Of a stretch of 35,644 bases of DNA, positions 28,534 through 35,644 are shown piece after piece. The DNA is taken from assembly GCA_024330965.1 (NCBI GenBank), contig JANDJL010000027.1, positions 1 through 35,644 on the forward strand, written 5' to 3'. Both the position numbers and the translations under genes were made by a program. Numbering within the stretch: position 1 is the stretch's first letter; each line of letters opens with the position of its first letter. Source of the stretch: Nitrospira sp. (GTDB lineage: Bacteria > Nitrospirota > Nitrospiria > Nitrospirales > Nitrospiraceae). The notes under the pieces were generated by a model, which worked only from the letters and a program-made list of their open reading frames with translations, was not told where the DNA came from and ran no database searches.

Positions 28534-29036
28534 TGGGGTTGCTTGATTCGGATGCTTGTCACAAAACCCAACGCCTTCTGGACAGGAGAGTTCTCCTGAT
28601 CGGGAGGATGGTCAGCGTCTTAACTGTCTGGATGCCATTCAATTGGGGCCTCGGGCATGCTGAAACCATCCGCTTCAACGCTTGCGATTTGGAGAATCAG
28701 CAGGCAGCGTGGGCTCCACAGGAGGTGACGATCCGTCAACCTGACAAGGCGGAGGAAGAACTGATTTTCAGTCTGAATAACCCGACCGAGAGAACCCACG
28801 CATTTGAAGCTCCAGGCTTACTCGAACAGACCAACGCTCAGGACGGCTCTCCCCTCACAAAACCGCTCCGCGTGACGGTGGCGCCGGGGGAAACGATGGA
28901 GGTCGTGATCCGTTTCGCGCCGCTCGAGGGAAACACTGATCCCTCCTGCCTGGCCGGCGCCGTCTGTTACCGATTCTATTGCCCTCTCCACCGTGGAGAC
29001 GATGATCCCGGCGGCATCATTCATCTCGTCCACTGA
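28533..29036 (+). CDS. second exported cupredoxin-like protein
   Basis: About 167 residues from the ATG at 28533 (172 from a GTG at 28518). A long N-terminal region of charged residues precedes a hydrophobic stretch ending GLGHA, likely an export signal cleaved near residue 43; a shorter start at an internal Met (28608) would give a more normal signal peptide, but with almost no ribosome-site spacing. The mature domain resembles the neighbouring cupredoxin: candidate ligands His89 (RTHAF), Cys150 and His153 (FYCPLHRGDD). The position of the amicyanin-type axial Met is Asp156. Three further Cys (51, 139, 145) could make disulfides. Function unknown beyond probable periplasmic copper binding. 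Confidence 0.65.
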   Translation: MGLLDSDACHKTQRLLDRRVLLIGRMVSVLTVWMPFNWGLGHAETIRFNACDLENQQAAWAPQEVTIRQPDKAEEELIFSLNNPTERTHAFEAPGLLEQTNAQDGSPLTKPLRVTVAPGETMEVVIRFAPLEGNTDPSCLAGAVCYRFYCPLHRGDDDPGGIIHLVH

Positions 29037-29082
29037 CTGGCTACTCGCATTCTTATGACTCGGCATCGCAAGCCGATCCACA

Positions 29083-31479
29083 CTATGCCGTACGGCGCCG
29101 TCCCGTCTGCTTTCGCCCCGTGCTCCATCGCCAGTTTCTAATCTCCGGCATGTCCTCTCCGTACCTGGCGATGTATTCCTTGTGTTCGATCCGCTTGTCC
29201 CGCAGGGCCTGTTTCACGTAAGCGGCCCGCGAGTCACGCAGCGGGATTCGGTCGATCACATCAGCGACGAGATGGAACCGGTCCAGATCGTTCAACACCG
29301 TCATGTCAAACGGCGTCGTGGTCGTCCCTTCTTCCTTGTAGCCTCGCACATGCAGGTTCTTGTGATTGGTCCTCCGGTAGGTCAGCCGGTGAATCAACCA
29401 CGGATACCCGTGGAAGGCGAAGATGATCGGCTTGTCGGTCGTGAACAAGGTATCAAACTCTTTGTCGGAGAGCCCGTTCGGATGTTCGCCGGGCGGCTGA
29501 AGCTTCATGAGATCGACTACATTGATCACCCGGACCTTCACCTCGGGAAGGTACGTCCGCAGCAAGGTGACGGCCGCAAGTGTTTCCATCGTTGGGATGT
29601 CCCCGCAACAGGCCATGACGACATCCGTCTCACTGTCCTGATCATTGCTTGCCCACTCCCAGATACCAATACCGGCGGTGCAGTGTTTGACAGCGGAATC
29701 CATGTCCAGCCATTGCGGCGCAGGCTGTTTGCCGGCCACAATCACATTGACCAGATTACGACTGCGCAAACACTTGTCGGTCACGAACAGCAAGGTGTTC
29801 GCATCCGGAGGCAGATAGACGCGAATCACCTCGGCCTTCTTGTTGACGACATGATCGATGAAGCCGGGATCTTGATGGCTAAACCCATTGTGATCTTGCC
29901 GCCAGACGTGGGAGGACAACAAGTAATTCAGCGACGCGATGGGGCGTCTCCACGGGATGTGATTGCAGACCTTGAGCCATTTGGCATGTTGGTTGAACAT
30001 CGAATCGACGATGTGGATGAACGCCTCATAGCAAGAGAAGAATCCGTGGCGACCAGTCAGCAGATAGCCTTCCAGCCATCCCTGACACTGATGTTCGCTC
30101 AACATTTCCATCACCCGACCATCCGGTGACAAACAGTCATCGTATGGGTACCGGTCGGCCATCCAGGCACGGCCTGTCACCTCGAGAACGTCCTGCCATC
30201 GGTTGGAGTTGTGTTCATCCGGACTGAAGAGGCGGAAATTGCGGCTCGCAAGATTCAATTTCATGACGTCGCGCAAATAAGTCCCCATGACACGGGTTGC
30301 TTCTGCATCCACCACTCCAGGCTCCGGGACCGTCACCGCATAGTCTCGGAAGTCGGGCAAGCGAAGATCCTTGAGGAGCAGGCCTCCATTGGCATGCGGA
30401 TTGGCGCTCATGCGGCGATCACCCTTGGGCGCGAGCTCGGCCAACTCCGGTTTCAAGCGACCACTCTCATCAAACAGCTCTTCCGGTCTGTAACGCTTCA
30501 TCCACCGTTCCAGAATCTTGACGTGCGCGACCTTGTTCATATCCCCCATAGGAACCTGATGGGATCGCCAATAGTCCTCTACTTGCTTTCCATCTATCTC
30601 CGCTGGACAGGTCCAGCCCTTAGGCGTGCGAAGCACGATCATGGGCCACACCGGGCGCTGGCGAGCACCGTTGGCCTGTGCCTCACTCTTGATCCGCCCG
30701 ATCTCTTCCACGACCGCATCGAGCGTCTCGGCCATGAGTTGATGCATGGTTCGAGGGTCACTGCCTTCGACAAAATACGGGCGATGGCCGTAGCCCCTGA
30801 GTAATAGCTCCAGTTCATCGCGGCTGATCCGAGCTAGAATCGCCGGATTGGCGATCTTGTACCCGTTGAGATGCAGAATGGGCAGCACCACACCGTCCGT
30901 CACGGGGTTGAGGAATTTGTTCGAATGCCAACTGGTGGCCAGCGGGCCGGTCTCCGCTTCGCCATCTCCCACGACACAGGCAACAATCAGATCCGGGTTG
31001 TCGAACGCAGCCCCATAAGCATGGGCAAGGGCATAGCCCAACTCGCCTCCTTCATGAATCGACCCCGGCGTCTCCGGCGCCACATGACTGGGCACACCGC
31101 CAGGAAATGAGAACTGCTTGAACAGTTGCTTCATGCCACGCTCATCCTGCGACACATTTGGATAGACTTCGCTATAGGTTCCTTCCAGATAGGCATTGGC
31201 CACCAAGGCCGGTCCCCCGTGGCCGGGCCCAATGACATAGATCATGTTGAGGTCATACTCTTTAATGATCCGGTTCAAATGCACATAGATGAAATTGAGT
31301 CCCGGGGTTGTCCCCCAATGACCCAACAGGCGAGGCTTGATATGTGCCCGCGTCAGGGGTTGTTTCAGCAGGGGATTGTCGTAGAGATAAATTTGTCCCA
31401 CCGACAGGTAATTGGCCGCCCGCCAATAGGCATCGATCTTGGTCAACAGATCAGATGACGGCACCTTTGTCTTGGACAT
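29083..31479 (-). CDS. xfp: phosphoketolase (xylulose-5-P / fructose-6-P)
   Basis: A thiamine-diphosphate enzyme that splits xylulose-5-phosphate (and often fructose-6-phosphate) with phosphate to acetyl-phosphate and glyceraldehyde-3-phosphate (or erythrose-4-phosphate). 798 residues, the usual length. Seen: [49 protein letters not shown], and the ThDP/Mg motif [17 protein letters not shown]. Start 31479 is chosen over 31506 because GGAGGGGACT directly precedes it. Cytoplasmic. It converges with the second cupredoxin gene 46 bases away. Acetyl-phosphate produced here can feed the acetate kinase at 8.9-10.1 kb. Confidence 0.96.
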   Translation of the reverse strand: MSKTKVPSSDLLTKIDAYWRAANYLSVGQIYLYDNPLLKQPLTRAHIKPRLLGHWGTTPGLNFIYVHLNRIIKEYDLNMIYVIGPGHGGPALVANAYLEGTYSEVYPNVSQDERGMKQLFKQFSFPGGVPSHVAPETPGSIHEGGELGYALAHAYGAAFDNPDLIVACVVGDGEAETGPLATSWHSNKFLNPVTDGVVLPILHLNGYKIANPAILARISRDELELLLRGYGHRPYFVEGSDPRTMHQLMAETLDAVVEEIGRIKSEAQANGARQRPVWPMIVLRTPKGWTCPAEIDGKQVEDYWRSHQVPMGDMNKVAHVKILERWMKRYRPEELFDESGRLKPELAELAPKGDRRMSANPHANGGLLLKDLRLPDFRDYAVTVPEPGVVDAEATRVMGTYLRDVMKLNLASRNFRLFSPDEHNSNRWQDVLEVTGRAWMADRYPYDDCLSPDGRVMEMLSEHQCQGWLEGYLLTGRHGFFSCYEAFIHIVDSMFNQHAKWLKVCNHIPWRRPIASLNYLLSSHVWRQDHNGFSHQDPGFIDHVVNKKAEVIRVYLPPDANTLLFVTDKCLRSRNLVNVIVAGKQPAPQWLDMDSAVKHCTAGIGIWEWASNDQDSETDVVMACCGDIPTMETLAAVTLLRTYLPEVKVRVINVVDLMKLQPPGEHPNGLSDKEFDTLFTTDKPIIFAFHGYPWLIHRLTYRRTNHKNLHVRGYKEEGTTTTPFDMTVLNDLDRFHLVADVIDRIPLRDSRAAYVKQALRDKRIEHKEYIARYGEDMPEIRNWRWSTGRKQTGRRRTA

Positions 31480-32226
31480 AGTCCCCTCCATGCGAGGTAT
31501 AAACAACAGGTAAATAAGCTAGGAATAATGCTGTATCCGCCTTTCGGGCGGCCAAACCAGGCCGGACGGATCCCGGCGCAACATGAAGGAGCAGAGCATA
31601 GAAACCGGAGTCGAGTCAAGGAATCCGGAGGAACAAGAGGAGGTTGGGAGCGGACACATTCAGCAGTTCGCCCAGCGACTGTTCGTGGAAGAGGTCACAC
31701 GGCAGAGCCGGGCAAGTTCAACCTGCTCGGGCTTCATGTGCCCCTAGCCTGGCAAAGCCGGCTGTGCGTCGGCGGTAGGCTCCAGCATCCATCGGCACCA
31801 CACTGTTCCATACGCACCATAATCCCGCGCGGTTTTCGCCACTGGTCACCCCGCGTTCCTAGATCAGCTTGACAGCCTCCACCTTGAACTCTCGCGTAAA
31901 CTTGCATCGCCCCATGACCCACTTCCGGTTTCATTCATACACCTAACTCGGTGTCTTTGAAACCAGCAGCAGCTCATCACCGCTTACCTGCTTCTCTGAT
32001 AGCTGGGGTTCAAGATCTCAGGACCGGAGGATCAGAGATTCCTTTCAAAGCAGCCTGGGTAGAATTTTCAAAGTTGAACAAGCTTTGAACGATGCTCTGT
32101 CTGAGCTGGGAATAGCAAAACGGTAATTAAGGTAATTGAGGAAGGCCGCGCAGGGAAGAACAGTTTTCCCTTCTGCGTCTACACCGGCCGGGCATGAACG
32201 AAGATGGCAGTGAGAAGTGCTTGTTT
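31480..32226. other. gene-poor region with transposase relic between xfp and tRNA-Lys
   Basis: About 750 bases without an intact gene. It contains the IS3-type relic at about 31690-31915 and a 5-bp-stem hairpin near 31537-31551 upstream of xfp. A plus-strand frame at 31528-31872 lies antisense to the relic and is rejected. GGTAATT occurs twice in tandem near 32122-32140. The phosphoketolase promoter should lie near 31490-31560 but I cannot point to it. Confidence 0.5.
31690..31915 (-). pseudogene. decayed IS3-family transposase orfA
   Basis: From an ATG at 31915 the minus strand encodes MGRCKFTREFKVEAVKLI then a TAG stop at codon 19, directly followed by ERG. This opening is the classic N-terminus of IS3-family OrfA (KFTREFKVEAVKLIxERG). 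Further along, in another frame near 31693-31743, GHMKPEQVELARLCR resembles the middle part of the same protein (GHxxKPEQAEIDRLRRE). So at least one stop and one or more frameshifts or internal deletions separate the pieces, and no intact orfB is found. Terminal inverted repeats are not apparent. Inert relic of an old insertion next to the tRNA pair. Confidence 0.65.
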
Positions 32227-32302
<76 letters not shown>

Positions 32303-32357
32303 ACCGGGTGTGTGGCTTCCTTAAGAGACCTGACTGGTGGCTCTTCCCACCTGCTGG

Positions 32358-32434
32358 TGGTGCGCCTGACAGGATTTGAACCTGTGGCCCTCAGCTCCGG
32401 AGGCTGATGCTCTATCCAACTGAGCTACAGGCGC
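32358..32434 (-). tRNA. tRNA-Arg (anticodon CCG)
   Basis: A 77-base cloverleaf with encoded CCA. The acceptor stem GCGCCTG pairs with CAGGCGC, the anticodon stem TCAGC/GCTGA encloses loop CTCCGGA (anticodon CCG), and the T arm reads ACAGGTTCAAATCCTGT. It precedes tRNA-Lys on the same strand and follows the YkgJ-like gene by about 50 bases. Confidence 0.97.
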
Positions 32435-32481
32435 TCCCGTCCGCAAGATGAGTCACCTTAGCATGGTCGGAAAGGTGCTGT

Positions 32482-33114
32482 CTAGGTGTCCTCACTCCCA
32501 TCGTCATCTGCTTCATCAGGTAAAAACGCATAGGGGAGGAACATTTCCTCTCCTTTTATTGACTCCTGGGCCCGCAGACGCGCAAGGTGGGAAGCTTCTT
32601 CTCTGACGAGACGTTCTTCCTCTTCACGATAAAATTGAGACAATCGAATGAGAGGCACTGCTGTTTGAATGGCACAAGCCCCTTCAACCAGTCCGCCCGC
32701 TTCGTGGGGGATGCCCATTGATCGGCATGTCAGAGGGCGAAAAGCGTATAGACCACAACTCCCGTCAGATTGGAGAGCTGGGCAGTCGAGGTCGGCAAAT
32801 CGCTCGGCCAACGCATCGACGTCACCGTCCGTCCATTGGTCGATGAACCGAGTCGGCACCAGTCGAGGAGCGGCTCGTTCGATCATTTTGACTTGTGCCC
32901 GCGCTCGCCGGAGAATGGTTCGGCGTTTCGTCGGCTGCAAGGCCCGGAGCCCTCGTTGGATTTCGTTCCGATCCAGTATGGTGACGGGGAAGAGCCCCCG
33001 GCAACAGTGCGAACATCCTTGGGCACAGGGAACTTGATCAAGCAGGGCTGCCTTGGCTCGCTGAAACCAGAGGGACGTTTTTTCAAAAATCCCAGACGAC
33101 AAGCCTCCCCTCAT
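32482..33114 (-). CDS. YkgJ-family Cys-cluster protein (putative metal-binding)
   Basis: A 210-residue protein with a CxxxCxxCC cluster at residues 30-38 (CAQGCSHCC) followed in mid-protein by a Cys pair in CPALQSDGSCGLYAFRPLTC. This is the YkgJ / CxxCxxCC family, annotated as zinc- or iron-chelating; its role is not established. No membrane segment or signal. The gene follows the unknown gene (191 residues) after only three bases, so the pair is certainly co-transcribed. The C-terminus is acidic. An alternative start a little downstream is possible. Confidence 0.8.
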   Translation of the reverse strand: MRGGLSSGIFEKTSLWFQRAKAALLDQVPCAQGCSHCCRGLFPVTILDRNEIQRGLRALQPTKRRTILRRARAQVKMIERAAPRLVPTRFIDQWTDGDVDALAERFADLDCPALQSDGSCGLYAFRPLTCRSMGIPHEAGGLVEGACAIQTAVPLIRLSQFYREEEERLVREEASHLARLRAQESIKGEEMFLPYAFLPDEADDDGSEDT

Positions 33115-33117
33115 TTT

Positions 33118-33693
33118 CTATCGCGAGCGACCGTCATCTTCAGCACCATCCGACAGATCAATGACCAAGTCACCTTTTGGTGAATAGAAGCCGATTCCGT
33201 CAATCTGAACGATTCCGTGGCACTGCTCTTGATAAAACTGAAGAATCCAGCCGTTGAAGTCGTAGCCTTCTTCGGTGATATCCTTCTCGTCTATTCGGGT
33301 CGTCAGGATAAACCGAGAACTCGCGATATGGGCTCTGATCAGTTGAGGCTCTACATCATCATACACGGACAGAAGCTCAAGAAACTGTTTCTTCTCCTGC
33401 TCATACAAATCTTTGTAGCTCCCACGGTCACGGAGACAAAAAAGCTGGATGGGCTTGCGATTCTTGTCGTAGCCCAATGCCATTTGGACCCATGCCCATT
33501 CATCGAGTGCCGTTTCGTCAATGTTTGGAGAGATAATCGCTGCTTGTCCGCGCGCTTTGAGAAAATCGCAGAGCAGCCGAAGTGGAGGTGAATTGTCTCG
33601 TTGACAAAACACGCGGCAATACACGTATCTCTTTAGTGGCTCTCCCCCTTTGTCCTCCGCATGTTCGGAAACGAGAGGTAATTCTTTTCCCAT
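33118..33693 (-). CDS. conserved-looking hypothetical protein, partner of YkgJ-like gene
   Basis: A 191-residue soluble protein I do not recognise. It opens with VYCRVFCQR and a run predicted to be an alpha/beta fold (PLRLLCDFLKARGQAAIIS), with several aromatic-rich strands later (FILTTRID, GWILQFYQEQCHGIVQI, GFYSPKGDLVIDLS). It looks like a folded domain without transmembrane segments. The first start (33693) has no ribosome site, and starts up to about 30 codons further in are possible. Immediately precedes the YkgJ-like gene, so a shared function is plausible. Confidence 0.6.
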   Translation of the reverse strand: MGKELPLVSEHAEDKGGEPLKRYVYCRVFCQRDNSPPLRLLCDFLKARGQAAIISPNIDETALDEWAWVQMALGYDKNRKPIQLFCLRDRGSYKDLYEQEKKQFLELLSVYDDVEPQLIRAHIASSRFILTTRIDEKDITEEGYDFNGWILQFYQEQCHGIVQIDGIGFYSPKGDLVIDLSDGAEDDGRSR

Positions 33694-33835
33694 GACTTGT
33701 TGCTGGCGTTCATGTCGGCGAGGCCGGCCATCGCCTTTCGTTTATGAGCGCCAAGGTTCAACTGTACCTATTTCTTTTCATCCTATGCAAGGGGAAGACA
33801 GGGGCATTTCTTCGCATCAATGCGCGTTTTTCTCA
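33694..33835. other. intergenic segment between divergent unknown gene and HU gene
   Basis: No coding frame or structured element seen; the HU promoter follows immediately after it. Confidence 0.4.
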
Positions 33836-33864
33836 TTGACACTCCCGGTCCTCTTGGCTACACT
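33836..33864 (+). promoter_or_regulatory. sigma-70-type promoter of the HU gene
   Basis: A perfect -35 box TTGACA (33836-33841), a 17-base spacer and TACACT (33859-33864, 4 of 6 to TATAAT). Transcription would begin near 33871 and leave about 120 bases of leader to the HU ATG at 33994. Confidence 0.6.
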
Positions 33865-33993
33865 CTCGCCGGCTTTCGCCACATGCGAGCCATCATTCAC
33901 TTCGCAATACCGCGCTTTTGAGCCCCGGTGATTTATACGATCATGGCGTACCGAGAAAAGGGCGATGATTTTTATCTTCAAGGAGGTTGACGA

Positions 33994-34281
33994 ATGGCTA
34001 AATCAATGACGAAGTCACAGATTGCCGATTATCTGGCCGGGAAGGCCGGGATCACCAAGAAGACCGCTGTTCAGGTCCTTGATGATTTGGCAACGCTTGC
34101 TTACCGCGAGGCAAAGAACGTTTTCACGATCCCTGGCATCGGGAAGCTCAAACTGGCCAACCGAAAGGCCCGGATTGGTCGCAATCCTCAGACAGGTGAA
34201 GAAATTAAGATTCCGGCCAAGCGGGTTGTCAAGTTCCGTATCGCCAAGGCAGCTAAGGACGCGATTCTCGGCAAGAAGTAA
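33994..34281 (+). CDS. HU/IHF-family DNA-binding protein
   Basis: A 95-residue histone-like protein. Residues 5-45 form the helical dimer part (TKSQIADYLAGKAGITKKTAVQVLDDL), then FTIPGIGKLKLANRKARIGRNPQTGEEIKIPAKRVVKFR gives the DNA-clamping beta arms with the signature RxGRNPxTGxxIxIPAxxVxxF. A strong AAGGAGGTTGACGA ribosome site precedes the ATG. It has a recognisable promoter and two candidate terminators, so it is a single-gene unit. It bends or compacts DNA. Confidence 0.96.
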   Translation: MAKSMTKSQIADYLAGKAGITKKTAVQVLDDLATLAYREAKNVFTIPGIGKLKLANRKARIGRNPQTGEEIKIPAKRVVKFRIAKAAKDAILGKK

Positions 34282-34354
34282 GGCCTCGCAGAGAAGCTGG
34301 TCGTACGATCTCACATGTCGCGTCCGCTGAAATGAGGGAAACACGAGATGTGCA

Positions 34355-34388
34355 TCACGATATTGGGTGCAATCGTGACCCTCTTTTT
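34355..34388 (+). terminator. intrinsic terminator after HU gene
   Basis: A 7-bp perfect stem TCACGAT/ATCGTGA, loop of ten bases, followed after a few bases by CTCTTTTT. It lies 75 bases downstream of the HU stop codon. Confidence 0.55.
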
Positions 34389-34447
34389 ATCTACTTATAA
34401 AGTCAGTGCAAATCCATGCGGGATGAGCGTGCGGGATGATGATAAGG

Positions 34448-34484
34448 AAGAGCCGTCGTCTTTTTTCATGGTGACGGCTCTTTT
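34448..34484 (+). terminator. second hairpin-plus-T terminator downstream of HU gene
   Basis: AAGAGCCGTC pairs perfectly with GACGGCTCTT across a 15-base loop and runs into TTTT. This could be a second, stronger stop for HU transcripts; on the opposite strand it could serve the beta-grasp gene at 34664-34939. Confidence 0.6.
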
Positions 34485-34663
34485 GTGCATTTAGACGCAA
34501 TCCCTTTTCCGCCGTTTGTTATCAGGCTACTCCGACAAGTCAGCCTTTCAGCCTTATTGCTCCCTTTCTCCTTTTCCTCATGTGTTACTGACGTTCGTTG
34601 CTTTACGCCTCCCCCGACATTCCCCATCCGAGGAAATTCCTGTTCCGTTAGGAGCACGAGTGG

Positions 34664-34939
34664 CTAGTCGTGAGAGGGACCTAACCCACTTCCTCCCATG
34701 CCGTTATGTCCTATCAAGCAAACGGCATCGCCATCATGGACAAGACTGTCTTCACTTGCGATTTTCTTATTAATTGTTACCAGTATCTTCTTCTCACGCA
34801 GCAACGGAAGCAAATGCCGGAGGTGAGCACCTTGTTTCCGAATCAGTTGCTTGACAGAAATTGGCATATCGATTTTACACGCGAGGTCTCGCTCCCCTTC
34901 GGCTGTCTGGATCTGTCCTGTTAAGTTTATCGTTACCAT
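34664..34939 (-). CDS. ThiS/MoaD-like beta-grasp protein with C-terminal tail after GG
   Basis: A 91-residue protein with the ubiquitin-like beta-grasp pattern of sulfur carriers: VTINL at the start, VKQLIRKQG helix, KILVTINKKIASEDSLVHDGDAVCLIG in the second half, with DGDAVxLI matching the DGDEVxxxP block. ThiS and MoaD end in Gly-Gly; here Gly82-Gly83 are followed by SGLGPSHD, eight residues that would need removal before thiocarboxylation or conjugation. Without cleavage it may not be a carrier at all. The start codon has only a weak ribosome site. No activating E1-like or JAMM protease gene in the window. A stem-loop lies 14 bases upstream. The alternative view is a degenerate MoaD with other use. 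Confidence 0.6.
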   Translation of the reverse strand: MVTINLTGQIQTAEGERDLACKIDMPISVKQLIRKQGAHLRHLLPLLREKKILVTINKKIASEDSLVHDGDAVCLIGHNGMGGSGLGPSHD

Positions 34940-34953
34940 AAAAATCCGTGCAC

Positions 34954-34973
34954 AGCCTCATATAGATGAGGCT
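34954..34973 (-). other. stem-loop in the leader of the beta-grasp gene
   Basis: AGCCTCAT-ATAG-ATGAGGCT, a perfect 8-bp stem with a four-base loop. Read on the minus strand it is followed by a T-run a few bases on, so it could be an attenuator-like element directly before the ATG at 34939. Confidence 0.45.
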
Positions 34974-35329
34974 TCCTATGTTTTTGAACACGTCAGCGAA
35001 GTAAAATTTTACGATGGTCTGGCACTCTCTCCTGTTGACAGCAAGCACGGGCTTCCCTGCTGACCGCCATGATCAGCGGGGTTTAGTTATCGTCGTTGCA
35101 GCCAGTTCTCGATTCATTCGCTTCACGCCTTTATGCAACCGACCTCACACATTCTCTCTCATTTCCCGTCCGCTCTGTCGTACAATTACCATCCCGCCTT
35201 TATTCAGAGGATTTCTTCTCTCTTTGATTCATAGTCCCCAACAACTCTTATATTCTAATGAGCATTTCCATCAGATGACACGGCGGCGTCGAATGTGGTA
35301 AAGAATCAACTCACTTTTGCACTCGGAAC
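34974..35329. other. intergenic region before tRNA-Glu
   Basis: About 350 bases with no credible gene; plus-strand frames here have no recognisable domain. Both the beta-grasp gene (leftward) and tRNA-Glu (rightward) probably have promoters here; an ATGACA and TAAAGA pair about 18 bases apart at roughly 35275-35306 is a weak candidate for the tRNA. Confidence 0.4.
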
Positions 35330-35407
35330 GTCCCCATCGTCTAGCCAGGCCTAGGACATTGCCCTTTCAAGGCAGTAACACGGGTTCAAATCCCGTTGGG
35401 GACACCA
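35330..35407 (+). tRNA. tRNA-Glu (anticodon TTC)
   Basis: A 78-base cloverleaf with encoded CCA. The acceptor stem GTCCCCA pairs with TGGGGAC, anticodon loop CTTTCAA carries TTC, and the T arm reads ACGGGTTCAAATCCCGT. It converges with a coding region entering from the right edge, with a strong hairpin between them. Confidence 0.97.
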
Positions 35408-35456
35408 GCATTTTCTAGTCATCCGTCAAGCAGGCAGTAAGAAATTCACAAACAGC

Positions 35457-35490
35457 AAGGGGGCTGCACGGTTTTCCGTGCAGCCCCCTT
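35457..35490. terminator. 15-bp perfect hairpin between convergent units
   Basis: A perfect 15-base stem with a four-T loop between tRNA-Glu (plus) and the partial gene (minus). The arms are GC-rich. Neither flank has a long T-run, so it may act as a bidirectional terminator or as a 3' stabiliser of the large minus-strand transcript. Confidence 0.7.
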
Positions 35491-35533
35491 GCCTTCTTCC
35501 AAGCGAGTTATTTTCGCTCAGAATGTCTTTATC

Positions 35534-35644
35534 TTAGTACCCTGCCTTTGCATTGGGGTTCACCTGGCTGGGGAACGGATCCAGAATGCTCTTGGGCGCC
35601 CCGTTCCAAATCACATCCGCCAAGTTCGACATGCGGCTCACGAT
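35534..35644 (-). CDS. C-terminal fragment of a protein running off the right edge
   Basis: Open on the minus strand from 35644 to the TAA at 35534: 36 residues, IVSRMSNLADVIWNGAP to the end NPNAKAGY, with no in-frame stop. The codon use and the strong hairpin just downstream suggest a well-expressed gene. I cannot identify it from this length. Given the suspected Nitrospira-like host, a nitrite oxidoreductase subunit is one possibility worth testing, but nothing in these residues proves it. Confidence 0.5.
   Translation of the reverse strand: MVSRMSNLADVIWNGAPKSILDPFPSQVNPNAKAGY

Noticed and set aside
29182..30129. Plus-strand frame of 315 codons antisense to phosphoketolase
   Set aside because: Shadow of the phosphoketolase gene; no domain seen.
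34466..34657. Minus-strand 63-residue frame between HU and the beta-grasp gene
   Set aside because: No domain, no ribosome site, and it sits over a terminator-like hairpin.

Overview
The window reads as a chromosomal segment of a GC-rich, chemolithotroph-like bacterium. The gene content and small-protein repertoire resemble the genus Nitrospira: a short CxxC/CxxC zinc-ribbon protein, a bd-type quinol oxidase, an N-type (alternative) F-ATPase operon, a phosphoketolase, and several exported cupredoxins. This taxonomic reading comes from memory of such genomes, not from a search. Almost all long genes in the first 27 kb lie on the minus strand.

Layout. 1-4.9 kb: the 5' part of glucose-6-phosphate dehydrogenase, two small charged helical proteins (one a lipoprotein), a GH15 glucoamylase-like protein and an AI-2E/PerM family membrane protein. 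5-8.7 kb: a site-2-protease with C-terminal CBS domains, then cydA-cydB (cytochrome bd). 8.9-16.5 kb: acetate kinase downstream of a compact ATPase operon read on the minus strand as beta, epsilon, AtpQ/AtpI-like, a, c, b-delta fusion, alpha, gamma. This is the N-ATPase order, but I find no atpR and no separate delta gene. 16.8-17.3 kb: a zinc-ribbon miniprotein and a doubtful PilZ-like ORF. 17.4-19.6 kb (plus strand): a sensor histidine kinase overlapping a NarL-type response regulator. 19.7-24.4 kb (minus): an MscS channel, two CPA1 antiporters and a tandem universal stress protein. 24.4-27.4 kb: the proton-translocating transhydrogenase pntAA-pntAB-pntB. 27.9-29.0 kb (plus): two exported cupredoxin-like proteins, each with a TGTACA-type dyad upstream. 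29.1-31.5 kb (minus): phosphoketolase. 31.7-32.4 kb: a decayed IS3-type transposase and tRNA-Lys and tRNA-Arg. 32.5-33.7 kb: a YkgJ-like Cys-cluster protein and an unknown protein. 34.0 kb: an HU-type DNA-binding protein with a good promoter and terminators. 34.7 kb: a ThiS/MoaD-like beta-grasp protein. 35.3 kb: tRNA-Glu. At the right edge lies the C-terminal tail of a protein I cannot name.

How it fits together. Much of the window concerns membrane energetics and cation balance: an alternative rotary ATPase, a quinol oxidase, transhydrogenase, two cation/proton antiporters, a mechanosensitive channel and a stress protein. A second theme is sugar-phosphate metabolism: a GH15 hydrolase, glucose-6-P dehydrogenase, phosphoketolase producing acetyl-phosphate, and acetate kinase turning it into ATP. 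The points most worth a second look are the unusual ATPase (missing AtpR, altered alpha-subunit P-loop, incomplete sodium-site ligands in c), the cupredoxin pair lacking the usual axial Met with cop-box-like dyads, and the beta-grasp protein whose GG is followed by a short tail.
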